The position numbers and the translations under genes were made by a program. A model generated the notes under the pieces. The model was not told the DNA's origin. It was given only the letters and a program-made list of their open reading frames with translations, and ran no database searches. Positions 1-7,802 of a stretch of 14,736 nucleotides of DNA are shown piece after piece. How positions within the stretch are numbered: the stretch's first letter is position 1; every line of letters begins with the position of its first letter. Source of the DNA: Lawsonibacter sp. (lineage in GTDB: Bacteria > Bacillota > Clostridia > Oscillospirales > Oscillospiraceae); NCBI GenBank assembly GCA_022793355.1, contig JAAWCR010000164.1, positions 1 to 14,736 of the forward strand, written 5' to 3'.

Positions 1-1
1 C

Positions 2-397
2 TATAACCGCTTTCTGGCGGTGCTGGACGGGGAAATCAAGCTGAAAATCGACGCTGCGGAGCCCTTCCATCTGGCCCCGGGCCGGGTCGTTGCGTTTGAC
101 GGCGGCGTACCGGTGGAGAGCTGGGGGCGGTGTGTGGACTTCAATCTGATGGTCCGCAAGGGGAAGGCCGAGGGAGCGGTAACGGTGCTGTCCAATACCC
201 ACGCCTACGACGGAACCTGGACGCCCGGTCCGGGGGATCTGGCCGTCTACTGCGCGTCCGGCGCGGTCCGCCTGCCGGAATACGGCCTGGAGGCCAAGGC
301 CGGCCAGCTGCTGCTGTGCCGGGGAGCCCAGGACGGGCCAGTTCATCTGGTGTGCGAGGCCGGGGCTGTGCTGCTGGCGGCTATTAAGGAGGCGTGA
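2..397 (+). CDS. HutD/Ves-family cupin protein, 3' part only
   Basis: The gene enters from the left edge, so only the last 131 residues are seen, with no start codon. The reading frame contains a YNRFLAVLDGE stretch, then FDGGVPVESWG, then VDFNLMVRKG. This order, a hydrophobic strand ending in a glycine turn, an FDG...P.. segment and an (R/D)-F-N-x-M-x-R-K/R-G segment, is what I know from the HutD/Ves family of small cupin-fold proteins. HutD is tied to histidine utilisation in some bacteria, but the biochemical role is not settled, and no hut gene is visible here. The gene ends 3 nt before folC, and the Shine-Dalgarno sequence for folC (AAGGAGG, 386-392) lies inside its last codons, so the two are almost certainly co-transcribed. 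Family assignment is from memory of the motif pattern. Confidence 0.72.
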   Translation, partial: YNRFLAVLDGEIKLKIDAAEPFHLAPGRVVAFDGGVPVESWGRCVDFNLMVRKGKAEGAVTVLSNTHAYDGTWTPGPGDLAVYCASGAVRLPEYGLEAKAGQLLLCRGAQDGPVHLVCEAGAVLLAAIKEA

Positions 398-400
398 GCC

Positions 401-1669
401 ATGACAGGGCAGGAAGCGGTTGATTTAATTCACCAGGAGGCCTGGACCGGGCGCAAGCCCGGCCTGAGCCGAACCCTGGAGCTGCTGGACCGGGTGGGAA
501 ATCCCCATGAAAAGTTGAAATATGTCCACATTACCGGGACAAACGGCAAGGGCTCCACCGCGGCCATGATTGCCTCGATTCTGACTGCGTCGGGGCTGAA
601 AACCGGGCTGTCCACCTCGCCCCACCTGTGGCGATTCCATGAGCGGTTCCAGGTGGACGGCGAGCCCATTCCCGACGAGGCACTGGGCCGCATTGCTGAA
701 CAGGTGATTGCCGCCGGGAAGGGGATGGAGGACCCGGCCACCGAGTTTGAGCTGATGACCGCTGTGGGGATGCTCTATTTCCTGGAAGCGAAGTGCGACA
801 TTGTAGTGCTTGAGGTGGGGCTGGGCGGACGGCTGGACTCCACCAATGTGATTCCAGCCCCGGAGGCGGCGGTAATTACCAACATCGGCCTGGAGCACAC
901 CGCCGAGCTGGGGAATACCCGGGCACTGATTGCGCAGGAGAAGTCCGGCATCATCAAACCGGGCTGTGATACTGTACTCTACCATCAGAGCCGAGAGGTG
1001 GAGGAGGTTGTGAAAAAGGGCTGCCAGGAACAGAATGTCCCCCTTACTGTTACCCAGCCAGGCGAGCTTGAGGTGCTGTCCTCCGGTTTGGAGGGCCAGA
1101 CCTTCCGCTACCGGGGGAAGGGACCCTTCCACATCCCACTGCTGGGCGAGCATCAGCTTCATAACGCCATGACGGCACTGGAGACGGTTTGGACCCTGGT
1201 CCGTCGGGGCTGGAAGATTCCCGAGGAGGCCGTGGCGCAGGGGCTGTTTCAAACGGTGTGGCCCGCCCGGCTGGAGCTGGTCCGGCGTTCCCCCGACGTA
1301 ATTCTGGACGGAGGACACAACCCGCAGTGTATGCAGGCGCTGGGCCGGGCGCTGAAAAAGCTCTATCCCGAGAAAAAAATGATTTTCCTCACCGGCGTGC
1401 TGGCGGATAAGGACTACCCTGCTATGGTGGGGGAGATCCTGCCCCTGGCGAAGGAGTTTTACACCATCACGCCGGACAGCGAGCGGGCCATGTCCGCCGC
1501 CGATCTGGCCGCCTACCTGGAGAGCCGGGGAGCCAAAGCTTCTCCCTGTGCGGATACCTGGGAGGGGGTGGAACGGGTTCTGGCCGCGGCGGGTCCGGAG
1601 GATGTGGTGTGCGCCTGCGGCTCACTGTATATGATTGGCGAGGTGCGGTACCTGCTGGGGCTGTGCTGA
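401..1669 (+). CDS. folC: Bifunctional folylpolyglutamate synthase / dihydrofolate synthase
   Basis: This 422-residue protein adds glutamate to folates with ATP, and in many bacteria also joins dihydropteroate to glutamate, so it keeps the cytosolic folate pool in polyglutamate form. It is the usual length for FolC. Seen motifs: the ATP-binding loop TGTNGKGS at residues 45-52, TSPHLWRFHERF at about 72-83, the LEVGLGGRLDSTNV block at 137-150, the NIGLEHT histidine at 166, the EKSGIIKPG lysine at 181 (the position carbamylated in characterised FolC enzymes), HNAMTAL at 254-260, and LDGGHN at 302-307, which opens the C-terminal Mur-ligase-like domain. The ATG start has AAGGAGG 8 nt upstream. It sits 3 nt after the HutD-like gene and 23 nt before the FNT channel gene. 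Whether it has both activities or only the polyglutamate one cannot be told from the sequence. Confidence 0.95.
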   Translation: MTGQEAVDLIHQEAWTGRKPGLSRTLELLDRVGNPHEKLKYVHITGTNGKGSTAAMIASILTASGLKTGLSTSPHLWRFHERFQVDGEPIPDEALGRIAEQVIAAGKGMEDPATEFELMTAVGMLYFLEAKCDIVVLEVGLGGRLDSTNVIPAPEAAVITNIGLEHTAELGNTRALIAQEKSGIIKPGCDTVLYHQSREVEEVVKKGCQEQNVPLTVTQPGELEVLSSGLEGQTFRYRGKGPFHIPLLGEHQLHNAMTALETVWTLVRRGWKIPEEAVAQGLFQTVWPARLELVRRSPDVILDGGHNPQCMQALGRALKKLYPEKKMIFLTGVLADKDYPAMVGEILPLAKEFYTITPDSERAMSAADLAAYLESRGAKASPCADTWEGVERVLAAAGPEDVVCACGSLYMIGEVRYLLGLC

Positions 1670-1692
1670 TTTATGAGAAAGGTTGCGATGTT

Positions 1693-2502
1693 ATGCTGAG
1701 TCCCGGAGAATTTGTCTCCTTCTATGCCCAGGCTGGGGCGAAGAAAGCCGCAAATGGCGCGGATCGGCTGGCCTTTTCGGCGGTGCTGGCCGGATTTTAC
1801 ATCGCCTCCGGAGCGGTGGTATCCAACACGGCGGGGCATCTGCTCACCAACGCCGGGCTGTCCCGGGTGCTGTGCGGGCTGCTGTTCCCCTTCGGCTTGA
1901 TTATGGTCATCGTCACTGGGGCGGAGCTGTTTACCGGGAACTGCATGATTACCATCTCCCTCCTGGAAAAAAAAGCCTCCCTGGCCGGGATGGTGCGCAA
2001 TCTGGTGATTGTCTACCTGGGAAACCTGGTGGGGGCGGTGCTGCTGGCGGCGGCTATTGTGTACTGCGGCCAGCTGGATCTGTCCGGCGGAGCGCTGGCG
2101 GTACATACCATTCGCACCGCCGCCGCCAAGTGCGCCATTCCCTTTGGGAAAGCGGTGGTTATGGGAATTCTGTGCAACGTTCTGGTGTGTGCTGGAGTGA
2201 TGTGCTCCCTGTGCGGTAAAAGCCTGCCCGGCAGGGCCATCGGAGCCTTTGTGCCGGTGAGCTTTTTTGTGATTGGCGGCTTTGAGCACTGTGTAGCCAA
2301 CATGTATTACATCCCTGCCGGACTGCTGGCGGCCAGAGTTCCCGAATATGCGCGGCTGGCTCAGGAGGCGGGAGTAAATTTGTCCCTTCTGAATTTAGGG
2401 GGCTTTTTTACCAACCTGATTCCCGTTACCATCGGCAATATCATCGGTGGATGCGGCTTTGGAGCGTTGATTTGGGCCGCGCAGAGACAAAAGCCAAATT
2501 GA
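1693..2502 (+). CDS. Formate/nitrite transporter (FNT) family channel
   Basis: A 269-residue polytopic membrane protein of the FocA/NirC/hydrosulfide channel family, which passes small monovalent anions (formate, nitrite or hydrosulfide) as pentamers in the inner membrane. Signature segments are GAELFTGN at residues 76-83, NLVGAV at 111-116, GFEHCVANMYYIPAG at 196-210 with the pore histidine at 199, and NLIPVTIGNIIGG at 241-253. Six hydrophobic stretches are recognisable. I chose ATG 1693: it is preceded by a GAGAAAGG stretch and gives the family's N-terminus; the frame is open back to 1609, but that would overlap folC and add residues unlike the family. Substrate cannot be decided from sequence. 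Co-transcription with folC would fit formate use or release in folate one-carbon metabolism, but that is inference. The stop codon overlaps the start of the following terminator. Confidence 0.92.
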   Translation: MLSPGEFVSFYAQAGAKKAANGADRLAFSAVLAGFYIASGAVVSNTAGHLLTNAGLSRVLCGLLFPFGLIMVIVTGAELFTGNCMITISLLEKKASLAGMVRNLVIVYLGNLVGAVLLAAAIVYCGQLDLSGGALAVHTIRTAAAKCAIPFGKAVVMGILCNVLVCAGVMCSLCGKSLPGRAIGAFVPVSFFVIGGFEHCVANMYYIPAGLLAARVPEYARLAQEAGVNLSLLNLGGFFTNLIPVTIGNIIGGCGFGALIWAAQRQKPN

Positions 2503-2545
2503 AAAAACCGTCCGGGACAGTGAAATCTGTCCCGGACGGTTTTTT
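2502..2545. terminator. Bidirectional intrinsic terminator between FNT gene and glgP
   Basis: A perfect 19-bp inverted repeat: left arm 2502-2520, loop TGAAAT 2521-2526, right arm 2527-2545. The GC-rich core is CCGTCCGGGACAG and its complement, flanked by AAAAAA on the left and TTTTTT on the right. It therefore ends in a T-run when read in either direction and should stop both the rightward FNT transcript and the leftward glgP transcript, whose stop codon begins at 2579. The stem begins inside the stop codon of the FNT gene. Confidence 0.95.
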
Positions 2546-2576
2546 CAAGAAAACAAATGGATTATAATCGTAAATT

Positions 2577-5021
2577 CTATTTACGAGTGGGCACGTGCCA
2601 GATATCCTGGGCGTAATCCCGAATGGAGCGGTCTGCGGCAAAGATACCAGAGCGGGCGATGTTGATGAGAGACATCTGATTCCAGCGCTGATGGTCAGCG
2701 TAGGTGCTCAGGGCCCGCTGATGGGCGGCGCAGTAGCTGTCGAAGTCGGCCAGGAGCATATATTCGTCGGCCATGCCGCCGCCGGCGCCGAACAGCAGGC
2801 GGTTGGTCAGGGAGGAATAGGAGGCGCCGTCGCCAAAGCCGGCGGTGATGCGGTCGATAACCCGTTTCAGGGCCTGGTTCTGCTGGTAGATGTCCAGAGA
2901 GCGGTAGCCGTCCCGCTTGCGCTGGTTCACCTGGTCGGTGGTAAGGCCGAAGAGGAAGATGTTTTCATCACCCAACTGCTGGTGCATCTCCACGTTGGCC
3001 CCATCCAGGGTGCCGATGGTGAGGGCGCCGTTCATCATGAACTTCATGTTGCCCGTGCCGCTGGCCTCCTTGCCGGCGGTGGAGATTTGTTCGCTGAGCT
3101 CGGAGGCGGGCATCAGCTTTTCAGCCAGAGAGACCCGGTAGTTTTCCAAAAATACCACCTGAAGCTTATCCTTGCAGATGGGGTCTTTGGCGATTTGAGC
3201 GGCCAGGGAGTTGATAAGCTGAATAATCTCCTTGGCTACATGGTAACCGGGAGCCGCCTTTGCGCCGAAGAGGAAGGTCTGGGGACGGAAGTCCATGTTG
3301 GGATTGTCCTGAAGCTGGTTGTACAGGTGGACGATGTGCAGGACGTTGAGCAGCTGGCGCTTGTACTCGTGCAGGCGCTTAACCTGAACATCAAAGATGG
3401 CGTCGGTGTTCAGGATTACGCCGGATTCCCGGGAGACCCACGCGGCAAAGCGGCGCTTATTCTCGTCCTTAATCGCCCCCAGCTGCTGGAGGACGGACGG
3501 ATCATCCTTGAAGGACTCAAAGTCCCGCAGAGCGTCGGGGTGGAGCAGATACTGGTCGCCGCCGGTGCAGTCCTTGATAAGGGCGTCCAGCTTGGGGTTA
3601 ATCTGCGACAGCCAACGGCGGTGATCAATGCCGTTGGTAACGTTCTTGAATTTATCAGGCTGGGCCTGATAGGCGTCCCGGAAAACATCGCGTTTCAAAA
3701 TGTCGGAGTGCAGGGCGGACACGCCGTTGATGGCCTGACAGGCACAGACGCACAGGTTGGCCATGCGAACCTCGCCGCCCCAGATGATGGCCATGTGGGC
3801 AATCTTGCCGGTATCGCCGCCATAGCGGCGCTCCAGCTCCTGCTGGTAACGGCTGGCAATTTCTTTCAAAATCTGCCAGATACGGGGAAGAAGGGTCTCA
3901 ATCAGGGTCTGAGGCCAGCGCTCCAGCGCCTCGGCCAGAACCGTGTGGTTGGTGTAGCACACCGCATCGGTGACAATGTGCCAGGCCTCGTCCCAGCCGT
4001 AGCCCTCTACGTCCAGGAAAATCCGCATCAGCTCAGGGATAACCAGGGTGGGGTGGGTGTCGTTAATCTGGATGACATGCTTCCGCGCAAAGTTGCGCAA
4101 GGTGCCGTACTGAGCCTTGTGCTGGCGGACGATGGACTGAATGGTGGCGGAAACAAAGAAATACTGCTGTTTCAAGCGCAGAGACTTGCCCTCGTAGTGA
4201 TTGTCGTCGGGGTAGAGCACCTTGGCGATAACCTCCGCCATGGCCTGCTGCTCCACCGCCTTGAGGTACTCGCCCCGAGAGTATAGGGACATGTCCACAG
4301 GCAGGGGGCTTTTGGCGTCCCACAGGCGCAGAGTGTTGGTGTGGTGGGTGTTGTAGCCGGCGATTTTCATGTCCCGGGGGATGGAAAGAACAGCGGTGTA
4401 TCCCACATGCTCGGGGTGGTTGACACCATTCTCCCAGCGGTCCACAATCTGACCGCCAAAATGGACCTCCTCGGATTCCTCCATCTTGGGGATCAGCCAC
4501 GCATCGCCCAGACCCAGCCAGTTGTCTGCCAGCTCCTCCTGCTTGCCGTTGATAATCTTCTGCTTGAAAATGCCCAGCTCGTAGCAGATGGAATAGCCGG
4601 TGGCGGGAATCTCCAGGGTGGTCATGGAGTCTAGATAGCAGGCGGCCAGACGGCCCAGTCCGCCGTTGCCCAGGCCGGCATCCGGCTCAGACTCAAAGAG
4701 GTCGGAGGCGGAGAAGCCCATGCTGTCCAGAACCTCCTTCAAGGTGTCCAGAAGCCCCAGATTGTAGGCGTTTTTCTCCAGGGAGCGGCCCATCAAGAAC
4801 TCCAGGGAGAGATAGTGGACCTGACGCTGCTGCTTCTCCCAGACCTGATTGCTGGTCTCCATACGGTGACGGGACATGATGTCCCGCAGGACTAGGGCGC
4901 AGGCCTTGAACATGTGGTTGTTGTTGGCTGTCTCGACCGTACAGCCAAAATTGCGCTGGAGCTTGCCGGTAATCATTTCGGTCAGCTGCTCCTTGGTATA
5001 TTCCGGTGTATAAGCTTGCAT
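2577..5021 (-). CDS. glgP: Glycogen/starch/maltodextrin phosphorylase
   Basis: The 814-residue enzyme releases glucose-1-phosphate from the non-reducing ends of alpha-1,4-glucan chains using phosphate and pyridoxal phosphate (GT35). The family signature EASGTGNMKFMMNGAL is present with the PLP-binding lysine at residue 660, followed by TIGTLDGANVEM. Other conserved blocks are YLSLEFLMGRSL at 70-81, PDAGLGNGGLGRLAACY at 113-129, NDTHPTL at 320-326, VKRLHEYKRQLLN at 547-559 and the VVFLENYRVSLAEKL stretch at 622-636. The length is normal for bacterial enzymes. ATG 5021 has AGGAGG at 5030-5035, 8 nt upstream. It is the last gene of the glycogen cluster, the standard place for glgP in Firmicutes, and is preceded by its own promoter-like sequence and by the glgA terminator. 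It shares the 2502-2545 terminator with the converging FNT gene. Confidence 0.97.
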   Translation of the reverse strand: MQAYTPEYTKEQLTEMITGKLQRNFGCTVETANNNHMFKACALVLRDIMSRHRMETSNQVWEKQQRQVHYLSLEFLMGRSLEKNAYNLGLLDTLKEVLDSMGFSASDLFESEPDAGLGNGGLGRLAACYLDSMTTLEIPATGYSICYELGIFKQKIINGKQEELADNWLGLGDAWLIPKMEESEEVHFGGQIVDRWENGVNHPEHVGYTAVLSIPRDMKIAGYNTHHTNTLRLWDAKSPLPVDMSLYSRGEYLKAVEQQAMAEVIAKVLYPDDNHYEGKSLRLKQQYFFVSATIQSIVRQHKAQYGTLRNFARKHVIQINDTHPTLVIPELMRIFLDVEGYGWDEAWHIVTDAVCYTNHTVLAEALERWPQTLIETLLPRIWQILKEIASRYQQELERRYGGDTGKIAHMAIIWGGEVRMANLCVCACQAINGVSALHSDILKRDVFRDAYQAQPDKFKNVTNGIDHRRWLSQINPKLDALIKDCTGGDQYLLHPDALRDFESFKDDPSVLQQLGAIKDENKRRFAAWVSRESGVILNTDAIFDVQVKRLHEYKRQLLNVLHIVHLYNQLQDNPNMDFRPQTFLFGAKAAPGYHVAKEIIQLINSLAAQIAKDPICKDKLQVVFLENYRVSLAEKLMPASELSEQISTAGKEASGTGNMKFMMNGALTIGTLDGANVEMHQQLGDENIFLFGLTTDQVNQRKRDGYRSLDIYQQNQALKRVIDRITAGFGDGASYSSLTNRLLFGAGGGMADEYMLLADFDSYCAAHQRALSTYADHQRWNQMSLINIARSGIFAADRSIRDYAQDIWHVPTRK

Positions 5022-5029
5022 AACAGTTG

Positions 5030-5035
5030 CCTCCT
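5030..5035 (-). promoter_or_regulatory. Ribosome binding site of glgP
   Basis: AGGAGG on the minus strand, 8 nt before ATG 5021. It supports this start over any internal one. Confidence 0.85.
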
Positions 5036-5080
5036 ATTTCATTCTGAAACGGCAGGAAACGGATTCCCTCACAAATCCCC

Positions 5081-5109
5081 ATTCTACCAGATTTTTGGAA
5101 AACCGTCAA
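5081..5109 (-). promoter_or_regulatory. Predicted housekeeping-sigma promoter of glgP
   Basis: On the minus strand there is TTGACG (5104-5109), a 17-nt spacer (5087-5103) and TAGAAT (5081-5086). Both boxes differ from the consensus at one base and the spacer is optimal. It lies just downstream of the glgA terminator stem and about 60 nt before the glgP start, leaving an untranslated leader of roughly 50-55 nt. Its -35 box, the following G and its spacing are the same as those of the glgB promoter at 11290-11318. No operator is visible; it is a prediction from sequence only. Confidence 0.75.
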
Positions 5110-5113
5110 CGGC

Positions 5114-5148
5114 AAAAGTGCCCCATCCAGGCGGATGAGGCACTTTTT
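5114..5148 (-). terminator. Intrinsic terminator after glgA
   Basis: A 15-bp stem with one mismatch: arms 5114-5128 and 5134-5148 around a short loop (about 5129-5133; the outer arms AAAAGTGCC and GGCACTTTT match exactly). In the leftward direction it ends with TTTT, so it can end part of the glgB-C-D-A transcript 12 nt after the glgA stop codon. Read rightward it also ends in five Ts, although no rightward gene lies near. It separates glgA from glgP. Confidence 0.8.
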
Positions 5149-5159
5149 ACACCCTTATG

Positions 5160-6596
5160 CTACTGGGAGATGCGCTGATAAATTTCCAAATACTGCCGGG
5201 CGGAGTTTTTCCAGGAGAAATCGGCGGACATGCCCTCCTTTTGCAGGCCCTTCCAGGCCTTCTTGTTGTTGTGGTACAGTTCCACCGCCTCGCGGACGAC
5301 CCAGACCATATCGCCGGCGCTGATATTGGAGAAGGTAAAGCCCCGGCCAGTGCCCTCGAACTTGTTGTAGGGGGTGACGGTGTCCCGCAGGCCGCCGGTT
5401 TCCCGCACGATGGGGATGGTGCCGAAGCGCATGGCAATCATCTGGCTCAGGCCGCAGGGCTCGGAGACAGAGGGCATGAGGAAGAGATCAGCTCCGGCGT
5501 AAATCATGTTGGACAGGGGAGCAGAGTAGGTCAGCTGGGCGGAGAAGCGACCGGGATACTGGCCCTGGGCGTGGCGGAAGGCCTCTTCATACTGCCAGTC
5601 GCCGGTGCCCAGCACCACCATCTGCACGTCCATACCCATAATGTCGTGGAGGGCATCGGTGACCAGGGAGAAGCCCTTGTGGCCCACCAGGCGGGAGACG
5701 CAGGCGATGAGGGGGACGTCGGGGTTCTCCTGGAGGCCTACGGCCTGCTGAAGCGCTGCCTTGCAGGCGGCCTTGCCCTTTGCCAGAGTCTTGGCGCTGT
5801 AGTTGGCGGCCAGGCCTTCCATGGACGTCGGGTCATACAGCTCCACATCGATGCCGTTGAGAATACCCTCCAGCTTGCCGCTCTGCTGGTTGATAACTCC
5901 GTCCAGGCCATGGGCGTAGAAGGGGGTGCGCAGCTCCTGGGCGTAGGTGGGGGAGACGGTGGTGACGAAGTTGGAGGCCATGATGGCACCCTTCATCAGG
6001 TTCACGTCCCGGTGGTAGGCCAGCATTCCCTCATTGAAGTAGCTGCGGTCCAGGCCAATCACGTCCTGGAGCACCTGATCGCCATAGCGGCCCTGGTACT
6101 CAATGTTGTGGATGGTGTATACCGTTTTGGCGCCCGCCAGCTGGGGGATGCGGTACTTTTCCTCCAGGAGATAGACGGGGACCAGGGCGGTCTGCCAATC
6201 GTTGCAGTGGATGATATCGGGGGACCAGTCCAGCTGGCCAGGGGTCTCCACCACGGCCCGAGAGAAGTAGGCGAAGCGCTCACAGTCGTCAAAGTGGCCG
6301 TAGAGCTGCCAGCGCTTGAAATAATACTCGTTGTCCACCAGCCAGAAGGTAACGCCCTGATGCTCCACCTCGAAGATACCGCAGTATACCTGCCGCCAGG
6401 CCAGGGTGACGTTAAAATACTTCAGGAAGGTCATTTTGGAGCGCCAGTCCTCGCTGATGCCCTCGTAAAGGGGGAGAATCACCTTGACCTCGTGGCCCTC
6501 CGCCGCCAGGGCCTGGGGCAGGGAACCGGCTACGTCAGCCAGTCCGCCGGTTTTGATGAAAGGGGCGGCCTCGGAGGTGGCAAAAAGAATTTTCAT
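5160..6596 (-). CDS. glgA: Glycogen synthase (ADP-glucose dependent, GT5)
   Basis: The 478-residue enzyme transfers glucose from ADP-glucose to the growing alpha-1,4-glucan chain in the cytosol. It opens MKILFATSEAAPFIKTGGLADV, with the substrate-binding KTGGL at residues 15-19. Further motifs are HCNDWQT at 130-136, TIHNIEYQG at 161-169, NGIDVELYDP at 247-256, SRLVGHKG at 301-308 with the phosphate-contacting lysine 307, and EPCGLSQ at 379-385 with the retaining-GT glutamate 379. Family members more often have Q where this one has H306; this is minor. I start at ATG 6596 because it matches the family N-terminus and follows AGAGGA (6603-6608); an in-frame start at 6638 would add 14 unconserved residues. 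It follows glgD after 90 nt that hold a hairpin and is followed by a terminator. Confidence 0.96.
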   Translation of the reverse strand: MKILFATSEAAPFIKTGGLADVAGSLPQALAAEGHEVKVILPLYEGISEDWRSKMTFLKYFNVTLAWRQVYCGIFEVEHQGVTFWLVDNEYYFKRWQLYGHFDDCERFAYFSRAVVETPGQLDWSPDIIHCNDWQTALVPVYLLEEKYRIPQLAGAKTVYTIHNIEYQGRYGDQVLQDVIGLDRSYFNEGMLAYHRDVNLMKGAIMASNFVTTVSPTYAQELRTPFYAHGLDGVINQQSGKLEGILNGIDVELYDPTSMEGLAANYSAKTLAKGKAACKAALQQAVGLQENPDVPLIACVSRLVGHKGFSLVTDALHDIMGMDVQMVVLGTGDWQYEEAFRHAQGQYPGRFSAQLTYSAPLSNMIYAGADLFLMPSVSEPCGLSQMIAMRFGTIPIVRETGGLRDTVTPYNKFEGTGRGFTFSNISAGDMVWVVREAVELYHNNKKAWKGLQKEGMSADFSWKNSARQYLEIYQRISQ

Positions 6597-6647
6597 AGGA
6601 AGTCCTCTTTTCAATTTGGAATTTTTTGGAGATTTCACGATATGGGG

Positions 6648-6678
6648 CAGACGCCCTCCCGCATGAGGAGGGCGCCTG
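6648..6678 (-). other. Hairpin in the glgD-glgA intergenic gap
   Basis: A 12-bp stem (arms 6648-6659 and 6667-6678, 7-nt loop). On the leftward RNA it is fully paired, with one G-U pair; on the other strand that pair becomes a mismatch, which suggests the leftward RNA is the functional form. It starts 9 nt after the glgD stop. No T-run follows, so it is not a standard terminator; it may protect the glgBCD part of the mRNA or partly reduce transcription into glgA. The role is inference. Confidence 0.6.
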
Positions 6679-6686
6679 TAGTGAAA

Positions 6687-7802
6687 TCAAACGACGCTGC
6701 CCTTGGCGATGGCCAGGGGATAGGTGAAGTGACCCATAAGGGTACGGCCCTCGTTCACCTTTACATCCTTATCAGCAATGACATAGGACAGGGAGGCGCC
6801 GGCCTTGACTACGGTGCCCTGCATGAGTACGCTGTTAGACACCTTGGCGCCCTTCTCCACGGTGACGCCGCGGGCCAGAATGGAGTTTTCCACTTCGCCC
6901 TCAATGTAGCAGCCATCGGCCACCAGGGAACACTTGGAGACCGAACCGGGGCCGTAGTAGGTGGAGGGGTTGGACTGGTCCTTGGTGCGGATGGGCCGAG
7001 CGGGGTTAAACAGGTCGGCCCGGACCTCGGGATTCAAAAGGTCCTGGGAGCGCTGGTAGTAGTCGCTCACCGACTGGAAGCGGCCCACATAGCCCTTGTG
7101 GATGTAGGGCATCATCTTCAGGGATTTCAGGCGGGGCTGAAGGACGCCGCGGCTGAAGTTGGTTACATCGTGGGCGGAGCAATAGTCCACCATGTCCATG
7201 AGCAGACGCTTGGACAGGATGTAGATTTCCAGAGATTCCAGCGCCTTGTCGGCGGAGGTGGGATGGACGGACAAATCAGTGATCCGGCCCTCCTCGCTGA
7301 TCTCCACATACTCGGAGAACTGAGGCGCGCCCTTCAGGGTGGGGGTACAGACCATGGTGATGTCCGCGCCGGAGTTCAGATGCTGCTGGAACACCTCATT
7401 CACGGGCAAGTTGACCGCCACGTCGCCCCAGGCCAGCAGAACATAGTCCTGACGAATATCTTCCAGGTAGTCGTAGACGCCGGCCAGGGCCTCCATGCTG
7501 CCCCGGTACTCGCCGTGGCCCAGTTCTGTGTAGCTGAAGGGGGGCAGGATACGCAGGCCGCCGTGTTTGCGGCTCAGCTCCCAGTCCTTGCCGGAGCCCA
7601 GATGGTCCAAAAGGGACTGATAGCTCTGGTGAACCACCACGCCCACGTCGGTAATGCCGGCGTTGACACAGTTGGACAGCATAAAGTCAATCAGGCGGTA
7701 GCGGCCGCCGAAGGGCAGGGAGCAGGTGTTGCGGGGACGGGTCAGCTCGCCCAAATTGGAGTCGGAACGGTACGCGAACAGAATTCCGTGCAGATCATTC
7801 AT
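6687..7802 (-). CDS. glgD: Glucose-1-phosphate adenylyltransferase subunit GlgD
   Basis: This 371-residue GlgC paralogue is the usually non-catalytic partner that raises activity of the GlgC/GlgD enzyme in Firmicutes. It begins MNDLHGILFAYRSDSNLGEL: the nucleotide-binding loop GGQGSRL seen in the neighbouring GlgC is replaced by an unrelated stretch, and the KPAVPFGGKYR segment has become CSLPFGGRYR. LIDFMLSNCVNAGI at about 37-50 confirms the family. The GDHIYKMDY active-site segment of GlgC is WGDVAVNLP at 126-134, so the aspartate is kept but its surroundings are lost. The C-terminal half shows left-handed beta-helix repeats. Its ATG overlaps the glgC stop as ATGA and follows an ideal AAAGGAGGTG (7810-7819) with a 7-nt gap, so translation is probably coupled to glgC. 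Confidence 0.95.
   Translation of the reverse strand: MNDLHGILFAYRSDSNLGELTRPRNTCSLPFGGRYRLIDFMLSNCVNAGITDVGVVVHQSYQSLLDHLGSGKDWELSRKHGGLRILPPFSYTELGHGEYRGSMEALAGVYDYLEDIRQDYVLLAWGDVAVNLPVNEVFQQHLNSGADITMVCTPTLKGAPQFSEYVEISEEGRITDLSVHPTSADKALESLEIYILSKRLLMDMVDYCSAHDVTNFSRGVLQPRLKSLKMMPYIHKGYVGRFQSVSDYYQRSQDLLNPEVRADLFNPARPIRTKDQSNPSTYYGPGSVSKCSLVADGCYIEGEVENSILARGVTVEKGAKVSNSVLMQGTVVKAGASLSYVIADKDVKVNEGRTLMGHFTYPLAIAKGSVV

Noticed and set aside
1609..1692. Longer N-terminus for the FNT channel
   Set aside because: It overlaps the folC end and adds a segment unlike any FNT N-terminus; ATG 1693 has a purine-rich site upstream.
2595..4286. A 563-codon plus-strand frame opposite glgP
   Set aside because: Shadow frame; the minus strand is a textbook phosphorylase.
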